Source: Taenia hydatigena (taxonomy: Eukaryota > Platyhelminthes > Cestoda > Cyclophyllidea > Taeniidae). From it: a DNA stretch of 64,000 nucleotides. The stretch covers positions 1-64,000 of the forward strand of contig JADWOT020000009.1 of the NCBI GenBank assembly GCA_036345935.2, read 5' to 3'. Position numbers and translations under genes: made by a program. This document shows, piece by piece, positions 24,558 through 35,869 of the stretch. The notes under the pieces were generated by a model that was not told where the DNA came from, did no database searches, and worked only from the letters and a program-made list of their open reading frames with translations. Positions within the stretch are counted from its first letter, which is position 1. The number at the start of each line of letters is the position of its first letter.

Positions 24558-24857
24558 ACGCCTCTCGCTCTTCCGTTTTGTCAACCCCCTGCGCCCCCTA
24601 TCCACCCTCCACTTGCCCTCCGCCTCCTCTACCCACCAACCTCTCACCATATCTACTCACCTCAACACTGCGCACATCATAAATTCTCTCCACACTGCAG
24701 CACCGTGGTCACCCTCATCCCTCATGCTTCACTCTCTCTACCATCCCTCTCCTTCACAACTTCACTCGTGCCCCAACAACACCATTCCACTGACCACTGC
24801 TCCTACTCCGCCAATTCCCTCTACTGTCAAATTCACCCACTTGGGTAGCTCAGTGGT
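24558..24857. other. G-poor pyrimidine-rich tract ending in a tRNA-like A box
   Basis: The plus strand from 24558 to about 24840 is nearly devoid of G and dominated by C, T and A ('ccctccgcctcctctaccc' style). It lies immediately upstream of the tRNA-Ser element's start. At 24843-24855, 'gggtagctcagtgg' is a perfect match to a tRNA 5' end and A box, but the expected D-stem partner 'gagc' is displaced by about 19 bases and no B box follows. I call it a tRNA-like remnant at most. Confidence 0.4.
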
Positions 24858-27800
24858 CTACATTTGCAAGTAGCAAGAGCACATTTTGGTCAAGTGGCAT
24901 TTGTGTTGAATGCCGCTTACCTCCTGCTCATTGGGCACCACACAGCATTGCGGCGTGTGGTCTGGTGCGATGTGGTGTGGTGTGGTGAGGTTCGGGAGAG
25001 TCTCGGCATCAGTGGGTGCCACAGCACGTGGAAGTAAACTTGTGTCCGCAGAAGAGTGGCAAGGGGTGAGACATTGCAGCCACCTAGGTATAAGACAGGA
25101 AGTTTCCATTTTTAGTCAAACTCTGCAGTAAGTAGGATTTGGACTAGTATGAAGCCCTTTCCTCTGTCTATATGTGAAAATCCCATATCAGCAGTCACAC
25201 AGGCTGATGACCCGACTTTAAGCCAAAGTGTCCGACGCGGTGGTGGTCTTGATAATGAGCGTAGGTTAATGGTGGGTTCGGTTGACAGCTCCACATCAAT
25301 CACCATGCTTTCACGCAGGATGGCTCAGGACCACTTCACAACAAAGTACTTCAACAATTTGAAATCTTCTATTTTAATTCGCTTGTCAGACAAGTCGTGT
25401 CAACTAAGTGATGCATACGTAAAAAATCATTTTGAAACGCAAAATTGGGTGGGATGATTTCAAACGGTGATGAATACACCTTGATAAACTATCGGTAAGA
25501 GCGCCATATGGAGTGAACTTCTTATCACTAGTTTCTCTTCGAACACTAGAGCCTCTGTAAAATGGAAATGGCAGTGGCTCCTGTCTACAAATCAAATTTA
25601 CTGACATGAGGCCAAATTGAGCTCGTTCATCAAAACTGCATTTGAGGTTGTTGTAAAAACGCTTAAGGCGCTTCTCAGTTTTACACAAAATAATGATGCC
25701 ATGAAGTAAACAGTAAATGCCATTCTACTCACCCTACTTGGGTCTCCTATTAAAGGGTTGCTAAAATATAATTGCATCGCGTACCCTGTATTCTAGTCAA
25801 GGCCATTTCAAAGTGAGACCATTTTCTTAGAAGGATGCGCAAGTATTCGCCTATCCGTGCATGAGACAAACTCGCTTTTACCACCAGATGGGAATAGTGC
25901 GTGAGTGCAATTGCACAAGGCATACTCTTTGTAAATTAAATTTACTGAACAGTCGTCAATTAGCGCCTATCGAGAATTGGGTCCTCATTCATGACATTGT
26001 TAAAAAGCCTGAGCACTTAGTCCTTTAAATGGCTGTTTCTATGTTAAACACGTACCAATTCTGGTAATTAGACGCTATCCTTATCTGTCTGGTGACATGA
26101 TTTTCAGCAGGAAGTACAGAATGCTGGCGGTGGTGTTGGGACCGCTCGCTTACCAAATACCGAGATGATGTTACGTCAATCTGCGCCTCTACTTAGATGA
26201 CAGCGACGCGAGATCACTGTGCTGTTGTAAGGAAGTTCTGAGGTGATGAAATTGAACTTGCGAAAGAGTAATAGCCCTAAGTTTGATAAAACCAATTTCC
26301 ACAATCAATGAAGCCAGCCTGTCCATCTGCATTGTAGTGGTGGTAGTTGTGCTATAAACCTGATAGCAAACATTAGCAAATTAATGTTTCTTTGTTTAGG
26401 TATCGAATTGGAAATTCGAGTTATGAATGCACGCATACTTATGCATTCTGAATTGCTTTAAGTTGGAGAAGAAGAATTCGAAATGCTCATCAGTTAGTTA
26501 TGCAAAGAATTGAGCATCTCAGCACTCAAATGAATACACAAATGTGGGATTAGCACTACTTACAGCATTAGTGAAGAAAAGTGCAGCGTTCTTATGTCTT
26601 GAGTGCAATGGTTCTCATTCCCACTTTGGCGTTGATGTACTTGGAATGAGTAGGCGAGTTGGTTCATGACAAATTTTATGGTGCAGTGATTATTAAAGGG
26701 ACACAGATATTGCAGGCTGCACGCATTCAGGGTACGTATCCTCCTCGAGAGACGATGACATCCATTCAACACGAAGCCAACACTTTCTGACCGCTTCTCG
26801 CCTAGCGAGTGCATTCAGACAAGCATGCATACCACTATGTCGACGAAGCTGATAGATTTATTTTGGTAGGAACAAAGAGGTCACTGAACTAAACTGCACT
26901 CATTGTATCAAAGTGTAACTAATACACGTGCAAAACTATTGGTAGGTGGGAATTTGTCAGTAGGGGTGCATCTGCCTCACACATCACAAACCGCCCTAAG
27001 ACAGACAATCTTCACCATTGGTGCTAATTCATAAAAATTGCTCCAAATGAAGTTGAAGCTGCTACATTGAACACATGCAATCCTAAAGTCCAATTGTTGG
27101 TCCAATATCTAGCAGAAATTGTGAACTATTTTTGACCATATGTAGCAACTTTAAAAGCAGACTCTACTACTGATGCTCCGGTGATGCACCGTGTTTTGAA
27201 AAAAGGATCAGGATCGGCTGCGACTGACAAAAAATGCCATAGCTTGGAAGCCGCGACTATTGCTTCGCTAATTTAGCTCAGGTACAAGGACCTTAGATGG
27301 ATAATTACATGCCACTGAAAAATCGCACTAATTTTAAAGCAGTTTGAACTAATTTTTACTGGCCTGCTTCATAGCTTGCAGTTTTGAGTCTCAGTTGATG
27401 CAATAAAAAAGATTGTTCTCAATTCCAATTCGCCACATCAAAAGACGGCGAGCTTAGGTGGAGTGCCAAGACATCTGTTTAAAGGTACTACTGCAACGAA
27501 TCGGTGCCGTCCAACCAGCTGGAGTATTTTTGACACTTAAACTATTTTGCAAATAGACAGGTTCGTAGTGCGAAATCCAATGCTCTGATGAAATTAGCTG
27601 AAATGCTAAATTCTGCGCAATCAAGAGGGCACTCTACCGTCATACTTTAGGCTAGCATTTACGAATTTAAAGTGATCATTTGATTAACTGTGATTAGGGG
27701 AGCACTGAAATTCAAAGTGAAACCGCTATTGTCGTCCAGTGAACGGATGCATAAGTCTATCCAGACATGCAAGTGTCATCGCGACCATTATTTCAAGCAA

Positions 27801-28000
27801 ATAGATGCATGTTCATCACTTTCTACCTTGCATCTTCCATGTTCGTGAATCGACTTGAAAGTGTCACTCTGATGCGTCAATTGCTTCAATTTGTTCATGC
27901 ATGCCACTCAATTCTTTTCAATGGCAAGCAGTTCGTGAAACACAGTGGTGTTGCTGGAGAGAAAGCGTGCGACTGCACTGGCGGTCTTCATTTCGTCATC
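24858..28000. other. No gene seen
   Basis: The 102-codon plus frame at 25149-25457 has no domain. 'ctgatga' at 25203 was checked as a hammerhead ribozyme core, but the GAAA partner and stems are missing. The stretch ends at the first assembly gap. Confidence 0.4.
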
Positions 28001-28100
28001 NNNNNNNNNNNNNNNNNNNNNNNNNNNNNNNNNNNNNNNNNNNNNNNNNNNNNNNNNNNNNNNNNNNNNNNNNNNNNNNNNNNNNNNNNNNNNNNNNNNN
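28001..28100. other. Assembly gap (100 N)
   Basis: Exactly 100 N, the conventional filler for a gap of unknown size. It abuts the left end of repeat R2 copy 2, so collapse or misjoining of that repeat is the likely cause. Confidence 0.95.
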
Positions 28101-29965
28101 ATGATAACACGAATGCAAAGTTTGGGCAAGAAAGTAAAAATCAATTAGACTAGGGATTATTTTGCTCATCATTCTTCTTATAGGAAGCATTTTTGATACC
28201 CGAAGGGAGCAAATTAGTAGAAAAAATGGGTTGCTTGAGACGAATCTGGCTCAGCAAGGGTATAGTGTAGCTACTCAAATGTCGTGTTTTCTAAGCGACT
28301 TCAAGTAGAAGCCAGTGAACCATGACACCATACGGTTGATAAAAGAATTGATAAAATGCATACCAAGACCCGGTACTTTAGGAATCAATTGGTTTTATTA
28401 ATGAAGCCATTGGAGCTGTCAAGAAGGCCAAAGCTAGTTTGGCAGTGCAGACTAATGATCTACATGTTTTGGCCAAAGCTCTAGCTTAGCATCATTTTTG
28501 GAGGGGGTGAAGAGATGCGCAGCGACCAAAATGCTGCGAAGACAAAGCTTGTGTTCTCGAATGGACTAAGGAGAAGTAGTAATGCTCAGTTCTATGACTA
28601 TGATGCGAACAATTTAGAGTAATCGTGCATGGCCCACGCAAAAATGCCACCAAGTCCTTGCAACGGTGACCAGAAATCACGAGAGCTGCATGAACATGAC
28701 GCAATCGAATAACCTGAAGCAGTCGAATGAATTAACGATTACGTGGCCAGGTGTTGTGATTTTCAGTTGAGTCGCTTCGTCTACGTTCATCAAGTTGTTT
28801 TCACGTTAGTTATTTTGCAAATCTTGTGACTGGAGATGCATACGCATCGCTTGCATTGGCAAAAACCTCCAGAGAGGGACGTCAGGTGGATTTCGACTCA
28901 TACATGAACTTCTTTTAGTGCTGGTCATTTTAAAATTCCTTTGATTTGCGCATTTTAGAGCAAGGTTGGAAGTAGATAAAATCAGATAAGGACGCATATA
29001 TCAAAAGTCGAAAAGGCACCAGCGCAAAGCACTCCATTCAAGGCCCACTTCGAATAGCGGCCCACACTTCACCATCTCATCATTCGCACCCAAGGCACAT
29101 TCAGCTAATATTCTGAGCTACACCTCTCCTTCAACACTGCCATTATCTTCATCTTCCTTCTCCTATGCCACACCGCATGTCAGCGTATTCAACTTTCAAT
29201 TCATCTACTCTGATCTATCCACGCTGAAGTCCCTCGACTTCTACGACTACAAGCCCACCTACGCACAGGATAAATCCACCAGTTTCGATCATGCTAGCTC
29301 GCCGCTCGATGCAGCAGGGGACTTGATTTGCTTTACAATTCACTTTCATATTGTGCCTCATCGATTGCACCTACATAATTTTTAATTATCAATCCACGCA
29401 TGCTTTTATCAGTGCAATATTGATCGGTCCTAATGCATTATTCTCCTCCAGGCTCTGTAGTATGCAGATATCTACGCTTCCGACCGCAATGAAGAGATGA
29501 AAACTTTTCCTATTTGTGCTTCATGGAAAAACTATTCATCATGAATCGTTATTGTGAATAAATCGTTTCCATGTTTGCATAGTACACGGTCAAGTCGTTC
29601 TACATACAAAAATGTCTTATCATCTCTTCGGCTTTGTCTGCTCAGAGAGGGATTGGACAGTGGTATCGCGTTCAATTACTAATGCAGTCCCCATTACCTC
29701 CTTCGATACCTTATTTGCTTTGCATTAAAGATATGACTGCTCCTTATAAGCAGCAGAATATTAAAATTCCTTTAATTTGAAAAGGATGTTGTGTATGCAT
29801 CAAAATGAAGCAGGAGCATCATAGTAACACTAAATTATTAAATAGTTTGTTTGATTTTGTACTTGGATTTAAATTCACAAGGCATGTTCACAAACAAGCC
29901 GAACGGGTGCATAAGTGGGTAAATGGGTTAATGTATAGGGGTGTATAGAATGCTTTTGGTGACAC
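28101..29965 (+). repeat. Dispersed repeat R2, copy 2, cut by the assembly gap
   Basis: It matches 7684-9395 from its first base ('aacacgaatgcaaag' at 28106) to about 29965, so its left end is hidden in the gap. It carries an extra segment of about 90 bases at 29822-29912 that copy 1 lacks. Block 1 (28390-28580) has lost its frame (KALA then stop) but keeps LAVQTNDLH and ACVLEWTKEK. Block 2 is open from 28990 to a TAA at 29383, for 131 codons without an ATG, with FSYATPHVSVFNF, YKPTYAQDK and GDLICFT. About 38 of 60 residues match copy 1 by eye. Unknown function. Confidence 0.7.
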
Positions 29966-32350
29966 TACGATATTGATTCCATCTGTGCAGTTTGCCCGTC
30001 AATGTAACTGCTTCTCCTCCCTTTTCCTTACCTAGCATTCCTTTCTTCCTTACACATTTATACGATCGTACTCGCTTCCTGTTCTTCAGCCTACTCGGGA
30101 TAGTCCTGCTCCCATCAAGCAATAATTCAGCGCAGATCTGTAATTTTGGCTCATGCGAATGTAAAGAAAATTTGACATTTGTCAAGGTGTCTAACATATT
30201 TACGGACTGGGTTGAATAGCAGTTTCAGCTTTTAGAACTTGTAGCGCCAGGAGATCATGCAAAATAGAACTTTTATTAAAAACTGTTGGTCGGACTGATT
30301 GTTTTTTAGTAAAGACAAAGTCGCGCTTGGGATGAGTTATTTTTTTGAGCTGCAGACTGTGAGCACCAAGAGAGCAATAACTTGAAATGATCTAAATGTT
30401 CCATGCATCCTTTTACTTTGCTTACCTCCGTCCTATTTGTCCAAACATCTATCTAATAGCAAAGCGTATTGTATTATGCTACAATTAGCACAGTCGTGGA
30501 TTTAGACCCCAGGTAAAATTAAGGTACGCTATTTTGTGCTAAGCACTGTTAAGTAATGGTTTAATGGCTCTCTTTCTTCCTTATCATCAGGCACTTCTAC
30601 CTCCATACAAGCTTAATGAATTCAACTCAATTTTCCTAGTCGCTCATTTAAAGCACAAATTTAATGAAGTCAACTTTCTAGCAATTTTTTTTATTAACTG
30701 GTAGCGTTTATCTATGATTTGTACCTGCCAACCGTTCTACCGTCCTTTTGACAATCTTTACTATTCATTCTCGCCTCATTGAAGCAGTTACATCGATCTC
30801 TTACTATCTATAAGTAATATTCATGGTACAGGGACCCAGCGATGTGTCTAGCAAGATCAATCAGTGATCTTCCACTTTGCTTACACAAACCAATGTTGCT
30901 TGCGCCAAATCGGTGATAATATCATCAGATTCGCTACCTCTCCCTAGTTGCGTTGTATTTGTGCAAACCATTGATTGCATAATTTGAGAAAACGTGATCT
31001 TATGGGGTATAGTCATTTGTTACTTGGCACGTGCTTACTCTTGTTCTTACCGCATTTATTTGTAGGTGCAATAAACGAAGATTCCTGTTGCCGTCACTAC
31101 TCAATGATCCACTTTGTCGATGCACTGGAGACTAAATCTCGGGAGTTCATTTTAGCTAAAATTTTGCTCAAATGAAGAAATGTTTGTGCGATCTTGACCT
31201 GTTGCAGTTGTAGCACTTAAAAGCGCTAATATTTTGCCGAGATCACCTACAAAATCATCAGAGTGAGGAAAATCATCTTAAGTTCCCTTGTATTTGTTAA
31301 TGCATCCTCTAAAAATGCTTGAACATCAGGATAGTTATGAGATTTGATAAAATGTTTAGCTTTAAGCCAAAAAGGTGCGTTTAATTGATAACAAATCACA
31401 AACATAAAAACGCTAACGTTTCAGGAAAACAGCTTGTACTATGTCTTATTAAAAGAATCAATGGGGTAGGCACCATGGCCTAATAACAACCAAAAGTCGA
31501 CGTTTGGTTTGCTAGCGAGATCCTGCAATGGTAAACAGAAAAAGTGACAGAGTCGACGACAAGTGGATAAAAATGCAAATAGAGGGTCCCGAGTCAAGTA
31601 ATGATGTGGCGAGTTGGCAATGAAGCTAAAACTCCTGAACATCCTGACCTCAGCTGCAGCACACATTTGTGTACTCAGTGAACCGAATGTATTGCAGACA
31701 CAATTCAAAATCTAGCGCAGACATTCATAGATGAAGTGGATAAAAGTGCTGCAATATTGCGCATAAACATCAGGCCTTTACTCTTGGTATCGAATTCTCA
31801 TTACTAAATCAGAGATTATCATTGACAGTGACCGGACTGCTGCAGGGCACTAAGTTAATATCTTTCGCACACAATCTTTGCTCTTCCGTTGCATGTGGGA
31901 ATTTATTGGAAGAGACTGAGTAGAAGGAGATGAATTAACTTTAGTCAACAAAATCTTATCATTTGTGTTAAAAACTAAATTCATAAGAGAGAACATAATT
32001 TGAAGAATGACATGAAGAGGCAAGCATTCCCAGTGAACTGGAATCACATGCCTGTGTGGTTCAAAGTTTGACCAAACACTCAACTACGGCTCCTATGCGT
32101 TCTAATAACATTTTAGCAACTAAGCAAGCAGTGCTATCTTATCCTTAAAGGATATATCCACAGACTCAAGTAAAACCGGCAGCCATGCGTTCAAAATTAG
32201 ATGCGAATTTTATACTCAATGCTGCTTTTCAAGCTGGTTAGTGTTATTTGTAAAGTTGGGCTTCTACTACGTCAACAAGAAGTCGAAGGTAAAATGCAAA
32301 GCTTCACAATGCGCAGGAAGGGTTGCGGCATAAAAATAGGGTTGTGCGCC
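29966..32350. other. No gene seen
   Basis: Short frames only. At 30975-31175 plus, a hydrophobic run (LLLGTCLLLFLPHLFVG) precedes a polar region, signal-peptide-like, but its 3' half also reads as a polypyrimidine tract plus acceptor. No repeat partner was identified. Confidence 0.4.
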
Positions 32351-32770
32351 ATCATCACGTGACTGCGGTAAAAGTAGCAGAGAGCATAGAATAGGTAGCG
32401 ATTGGGGCGATTTTCATCATGTGACTGCAGATAAAGTGGCCAGAGCACAGAGTGTTGGTTAGTGCCGATTTTAATGACGTGCCTGCAGTTGATGTCCGAG
32501 AGCATAGAATTTGTAGTTAGTATGTCGATTAACATTATGTGACTGTAGTTGAATTGGCGAGAGCAGAGAAGTTGTCGTTAGTAAATCAATTTTCCTCATA
32601 TTCTCGCATGATGCAAGGTGCATGACAATACACATCAGGCTAATTCTCTTTTCTTGCCACTCCAACTGCAGTCGCATAATAGCGATTTATACACCAGAGT
32701 TAAAATCGCATTTCCTGTTCCCTCAACTGCATTCGCTTTGCGCCAGTCTGTACACCACGATCAAGTTCTC
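32351..32770. repeat. 60-bp minisatellite with direct then inverted units
   Basis: The anchor 'gactgc' (or close variant) recurs at 32361, 32423, 32481 and 32541, with spacings of 62, 58 and 60 bases. Each unit has the form 'cgatttt-catcatgtgactgcag-t-ga-tggcgagagca-tagaa-ttagt'. A decayed fifth unit starts near 32590. From about 32650 to 32770 the same unit appears twice in reverse complement (complement of 'gactgcagttggagtggcaa' at 32654-32675, and of 'aatgcagttgagg' at 32720-32735). The array is therefore a head-to-tail block facing an inverted block, able to form a long imperfect hairpin. Confidence 0.75.
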
Positions 32771-33289
32771 CTCCTACATCCCGATTCCTTGGTTCTAGTA
32801 TCACCAAGTAATTGAGTGGCTATAACTTTAAATGGTGGTAGTAAGTGGAGGTATTTAATCATAACCATGTTTACAAGAGGCTCTTCTTTGTTCTGTAATA
32901 GATTATCTGCTCTAATTGCTGTGTGAATTTGATTTGCCAAACTCCAAATGTATTAGTTTTGTGGTGGCTCACCATATTTGGCAAAATACTTGTAGGAGAC
33001 CTCTGGGAGGAAATACGGATACCTCGTAGTATGAAAGACAAGGAAGGGACTTTGCGCCTTGCCAAGTGTGCGATTATTTATTCGTGGCAAGGAGCGAAAT
33101 CGGGAAGAACAAGTTCGAACGCAAGAGAAACACCGGAGAAATCGGACTCGTTTAGCAACCACCCAGGCGTACACCGATGCTTCTCCTATACGAGGCAAAT
33201 GGTTGCAAAATTGTCGATTTCCTTAATGGCCTCTCTGATAGCACCTATAATGAGAAGATGAACACCATAACTAAGAGGAACACAACCCT
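32771..33289. other. No gene seen; probably flank of the gypsy fragment
   Basis: The 112-codon plus frame at 32923-33261 lies just before the reverse transcriptase remnant, but I could not align it to the RT N-terminus (no 'DYR.LN' box) or to a protease. Confidence 0.35.
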
Positions 33290-33990
33290 GTTACTTCTTG
33301 CCGATGATTTATAGGATTGCCTGTTGCTTTCACTGATAGTTGAAAGTGGTGGAAACAGACGCTAAGAAGACGGCTGTCATGGAATCAAACGGGCTTTGTG
33401 ATTTTCAAACAATGCCCTCCGGACTCTGGTAATGTTGCCGCCGACTTTCAACGCTTGATGCAGATAGCACTATTTGGTTTTTTCTAATGTACAACATACT
33501 CTGCTTCCATAACATCCAAGAGCACGGAGTCAATCTTGAATTAGCGTTGAATTATCTGCGAGATGCAGAGTTGGACTTAAAACCAAGGAGGTGCCATTTT
33601 CTTTACCAAATCATCAACTTCTCATGGCAAATAGTCTCATTAACTAATATGTTAATCACCAGAATCCGTACAAAGCACGTAAGTTTGGCCAGTTACCGCA
33701 TTTGCCCTGCTAAAGTCCTTGCTAGAATTGCTATCCTCCACATAAAGCAACCGCAAAGCGGGCGATGAGAGAATTTACAGTGGGAGGACGAGCATGACGA
33801 GGTGTATAATGAGCCAACGCAAAGAATCTACTCCGCACAGATCCATGCTTTACCTAACTTCGAGGCCAACGCACTACCCTTTGTAATGGGTACATACGCC
33901 AGTGATGTAGCCGTAGGTGATGTACCTCTCCAAGGAGGTAAATAAGGAAGAAAGACGGTCTTCGCCTACACAAGTTTGATGCTTAGCTAA
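33290..33990 (+). pseudogene. Ty3/gypsy pol fragment A (RT to RNase H), decayed
   Basis: Reading across frames gives the Ty3/gypsy order. A FLPMI string (about 33295) stands for the 'PLP.ID' box. VVETDAKKTAV, SNGLCDFQTMPSGL (to about 33430) is the '..KTAF....G...F..MPFGL' box. DFQRLMQIALFGFF runs from 33442. IQEHGVNLELALNYLRDAEL then KPRRCHF (about 33510-33600) is the 'EH..HL..V...L....L.L...KC.F' thumb region. SLASYR and LARIAIL follow, then LPNFEANALPFVMGTYASDVAVG (33850-33925), which corresponds to the RNase H start. The YxDD segment expected between FGFF and IQEH is missing, and the RNase H 'DTDAS' reads GTYAS, so both active sites are lost. Frameshifts and stops are frequent. Confidence 0.85.
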
Positions 33991-35179
33991 ATAATTAAGG
34001 CAGAAATGGGCAATAGAACTCAGGCTTTCAATACCCCTACAAAGTCCGTACCATTGATTAAATTAGGCGATCCACCCTTTTCAAAGTAAAAAGGCGGCTT
34101 ACGATGATTTGGTAAGTGTGCTACAATTTTGGCCTTGAGTGCTACTTGCTCTTCGTTAAGCTCTTCAGTTCTTTTTAGGTGACAGTAGGATAAAGTTCAC
34201 AGACGCAGAATTATCAGGGAACATTTTGCTAAAAGTGCGACGCTTAATGACAATTGCCAGATTAAAGTGGTGGTCCATGCCAAATTTCCTTAAAGAGCGG
34301 TTCTCTCTTAGTGAGGTGGTGGATCAGTCAGAATAACAAACGCTGGCTTTGCGTTCTATAACTCAATCGCAACTCGTTCTTTGCTTTCTTAATTCCCTTA
34401 GTGCTGGCTTATTCTACCCAAATGTGCAGAGTAGTACGTTTCCCATCCTACCACCATGATTGCTCCCCCACCCTTCTCCAGTGGAAAGGATGGACCATTT
34501 TCAACCATTTCTAACTGTCTGCCATTTGAGAAGTTATGCTGGTGAGAAGCTGGTTTGGATGACACGAATCAATTCCTACCTGAAGGCGTCAGTCAACTAT
34601 TTAGCCAGCAAGCTGGAAAAGAGCTGCTTCCTGCAACATCCAATTCTTAGCGTTTAATTGCCTAGAGAGGTCGACAATAGAGAACTCAATGTCTGAGTGC
34701 AGGAACAATGCATGTTTGTCACCACCGATCTCATATACGCTATCCTCTCCGCCTGTCAACAACTATCCATCTGCACGGCAGATTATCCACCTGCTCACGC
34801 GATCAATCGTTTGTTCTCCTGCTCACCACCACTTCTCCCCTCGACCACTGTGAATGTCAAAATACCGATCTGCCGCACGAGGGAGGCTACTTGAGCGCAT
34901 TAAAGGAACAAGGGTACGTCAGAAGCATGCTGATGGGTTCTCACCTCCAGTACAAGCAACTGCACACCTGCAGCACGCACAGCCAAGCACTGGTTTGCTG
35001 TTTGACCCGAAATCTCCATCAACTACCCAGCACTACCTGCCTACACCGTGTCGTTGCCCTCACTAGTAGAACAAGCGAAGACAAATGTTATGTACGATGT
35101 GGCGTTAAAGTGACCGTAAGCGCATTCACACAGCATCCGCCGCAATTTCCCTCCCTCTGTCCACCCTTCGACTACAACG
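33991..35179. other. No gene recognised; GC-richer stretch
   Basis: The longest frame of the window, 180 codons, lies at 34708-35250 plus. It is rich in His, Cys, Leu and Ser, starts and ends in unrelated sequence, and its last third is antisense to the H4 pseudogene, so I do not call it a gene. A gag or zinc knuckle for the gypsy fragments was looked for and not found. Confidence 0.35.
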
Positions 35180-35450
35180 TCTCCTGGGCATCAAGGCCTT
35201 GGAGAGGAGCATTCTCCTGGCATTTGAGGCATGGTCCATGTATGCGGTAGTGACGGCCTTGAGCTTCACGTGCCCAGTGTGAGTGATGGGGTCGCGATTA
35301 AGGGCCACTAAGAAAACCTTGAGCTCACTGCTGATCTCGCCCCAAACGAGCTCATTTATTTTAAACACTAATCGGTAACTTGAAAAAGGGGTCAAAATGC
35401 GTGCAAAGATTGCTTTTGACAAAAAATAAGTCTGACAGATTACTCCCATC
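35180..35450 (-). pseudogene. Histone H4 pseudogene
   Basis: On the minus strand, inside an open frame from 35461 to 35126, the peptide aligns with the histone fold of H4 from about residue 46: INELVWGE against ISGLIYEE, then LKVFL identical, RD identical, ITHTGHVKLKAVT against VTYTEHAKRKTVT, then TAYMDHAS against TAMDVVYA. About 19 of 40 residues are identical, with no gaps until the last helix. The C-terminal LYGFGG is lost to small indels, although its codons are still traceable near 35185-35200. Of the N-terminal tail only a weak NI.G match remains, so the acetylated basic tail is gone. H4 is among the most conserved proteins known, so this divergence means a dead copy, though no stop codon interrupts it. 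Confidence 0.8.
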
Positions 35451-35869
35451 AATGTTTGCATTCACAATGTGTTGATTGCGTTACTATCGACAGTCACCTA
35501 TGGTGTTTTATAAAGAACAAAAACACAAATTTCACAAAGGCGACAACACTTAGTCGATAAATCACAGTGTAAATAAGGAAAGGAAATAGAATGGTGAGAA
35601 GTCAAAAAAACGCCTGCTCTTTAACGCTTTAACTGATATGATCCGTACTGAGCGCAGGTCGAGTATGAACTGCCAATGCGCAGAGAACGGACGAAGGATA
35701 AGGGAGTTATACTACGGTCAAGGGAACAGGAAAATAATGAAGGATAGGGAGAAAAGGGCTTGATCTGCTTCTGTGAAAACATGCAGTCTCTCCCATGTTC
35801 ATTTCTTCTTGACAATATTTAACGCGGGGACTAAGAGCAGAGGATCAATCCATCGGTCTCGAGTCGCTA
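35451..35869. other. No gene seen between H4 pseudogene and gypsy fragment B
   Basis: This would be the H4 promoter side. I saw no convincing TATA box, and no divergent H3 gene could be aligned on the plus strand. Confidence 0.4.

Noticed and set aside
24843..24900. Second tRNA gene beginning 'gggtagctcagtgg'
   Set aside because: The D stem is interrupted by about 19 bases and no T arm or B box is present.
25203..25260. 'ctgatga' as a hammerhead ribozyme core
   Set aside because: No GAAA partner at the right distance and no stems I, II or III.
34708..35250. Longest open frame (180 codons, plus strand)
   Set aside because: Composition is His/Cys/Leu/Ser-rich without domains, and the last third is antisense to the H4 pseudogene. 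Length is explained by local GC richness.
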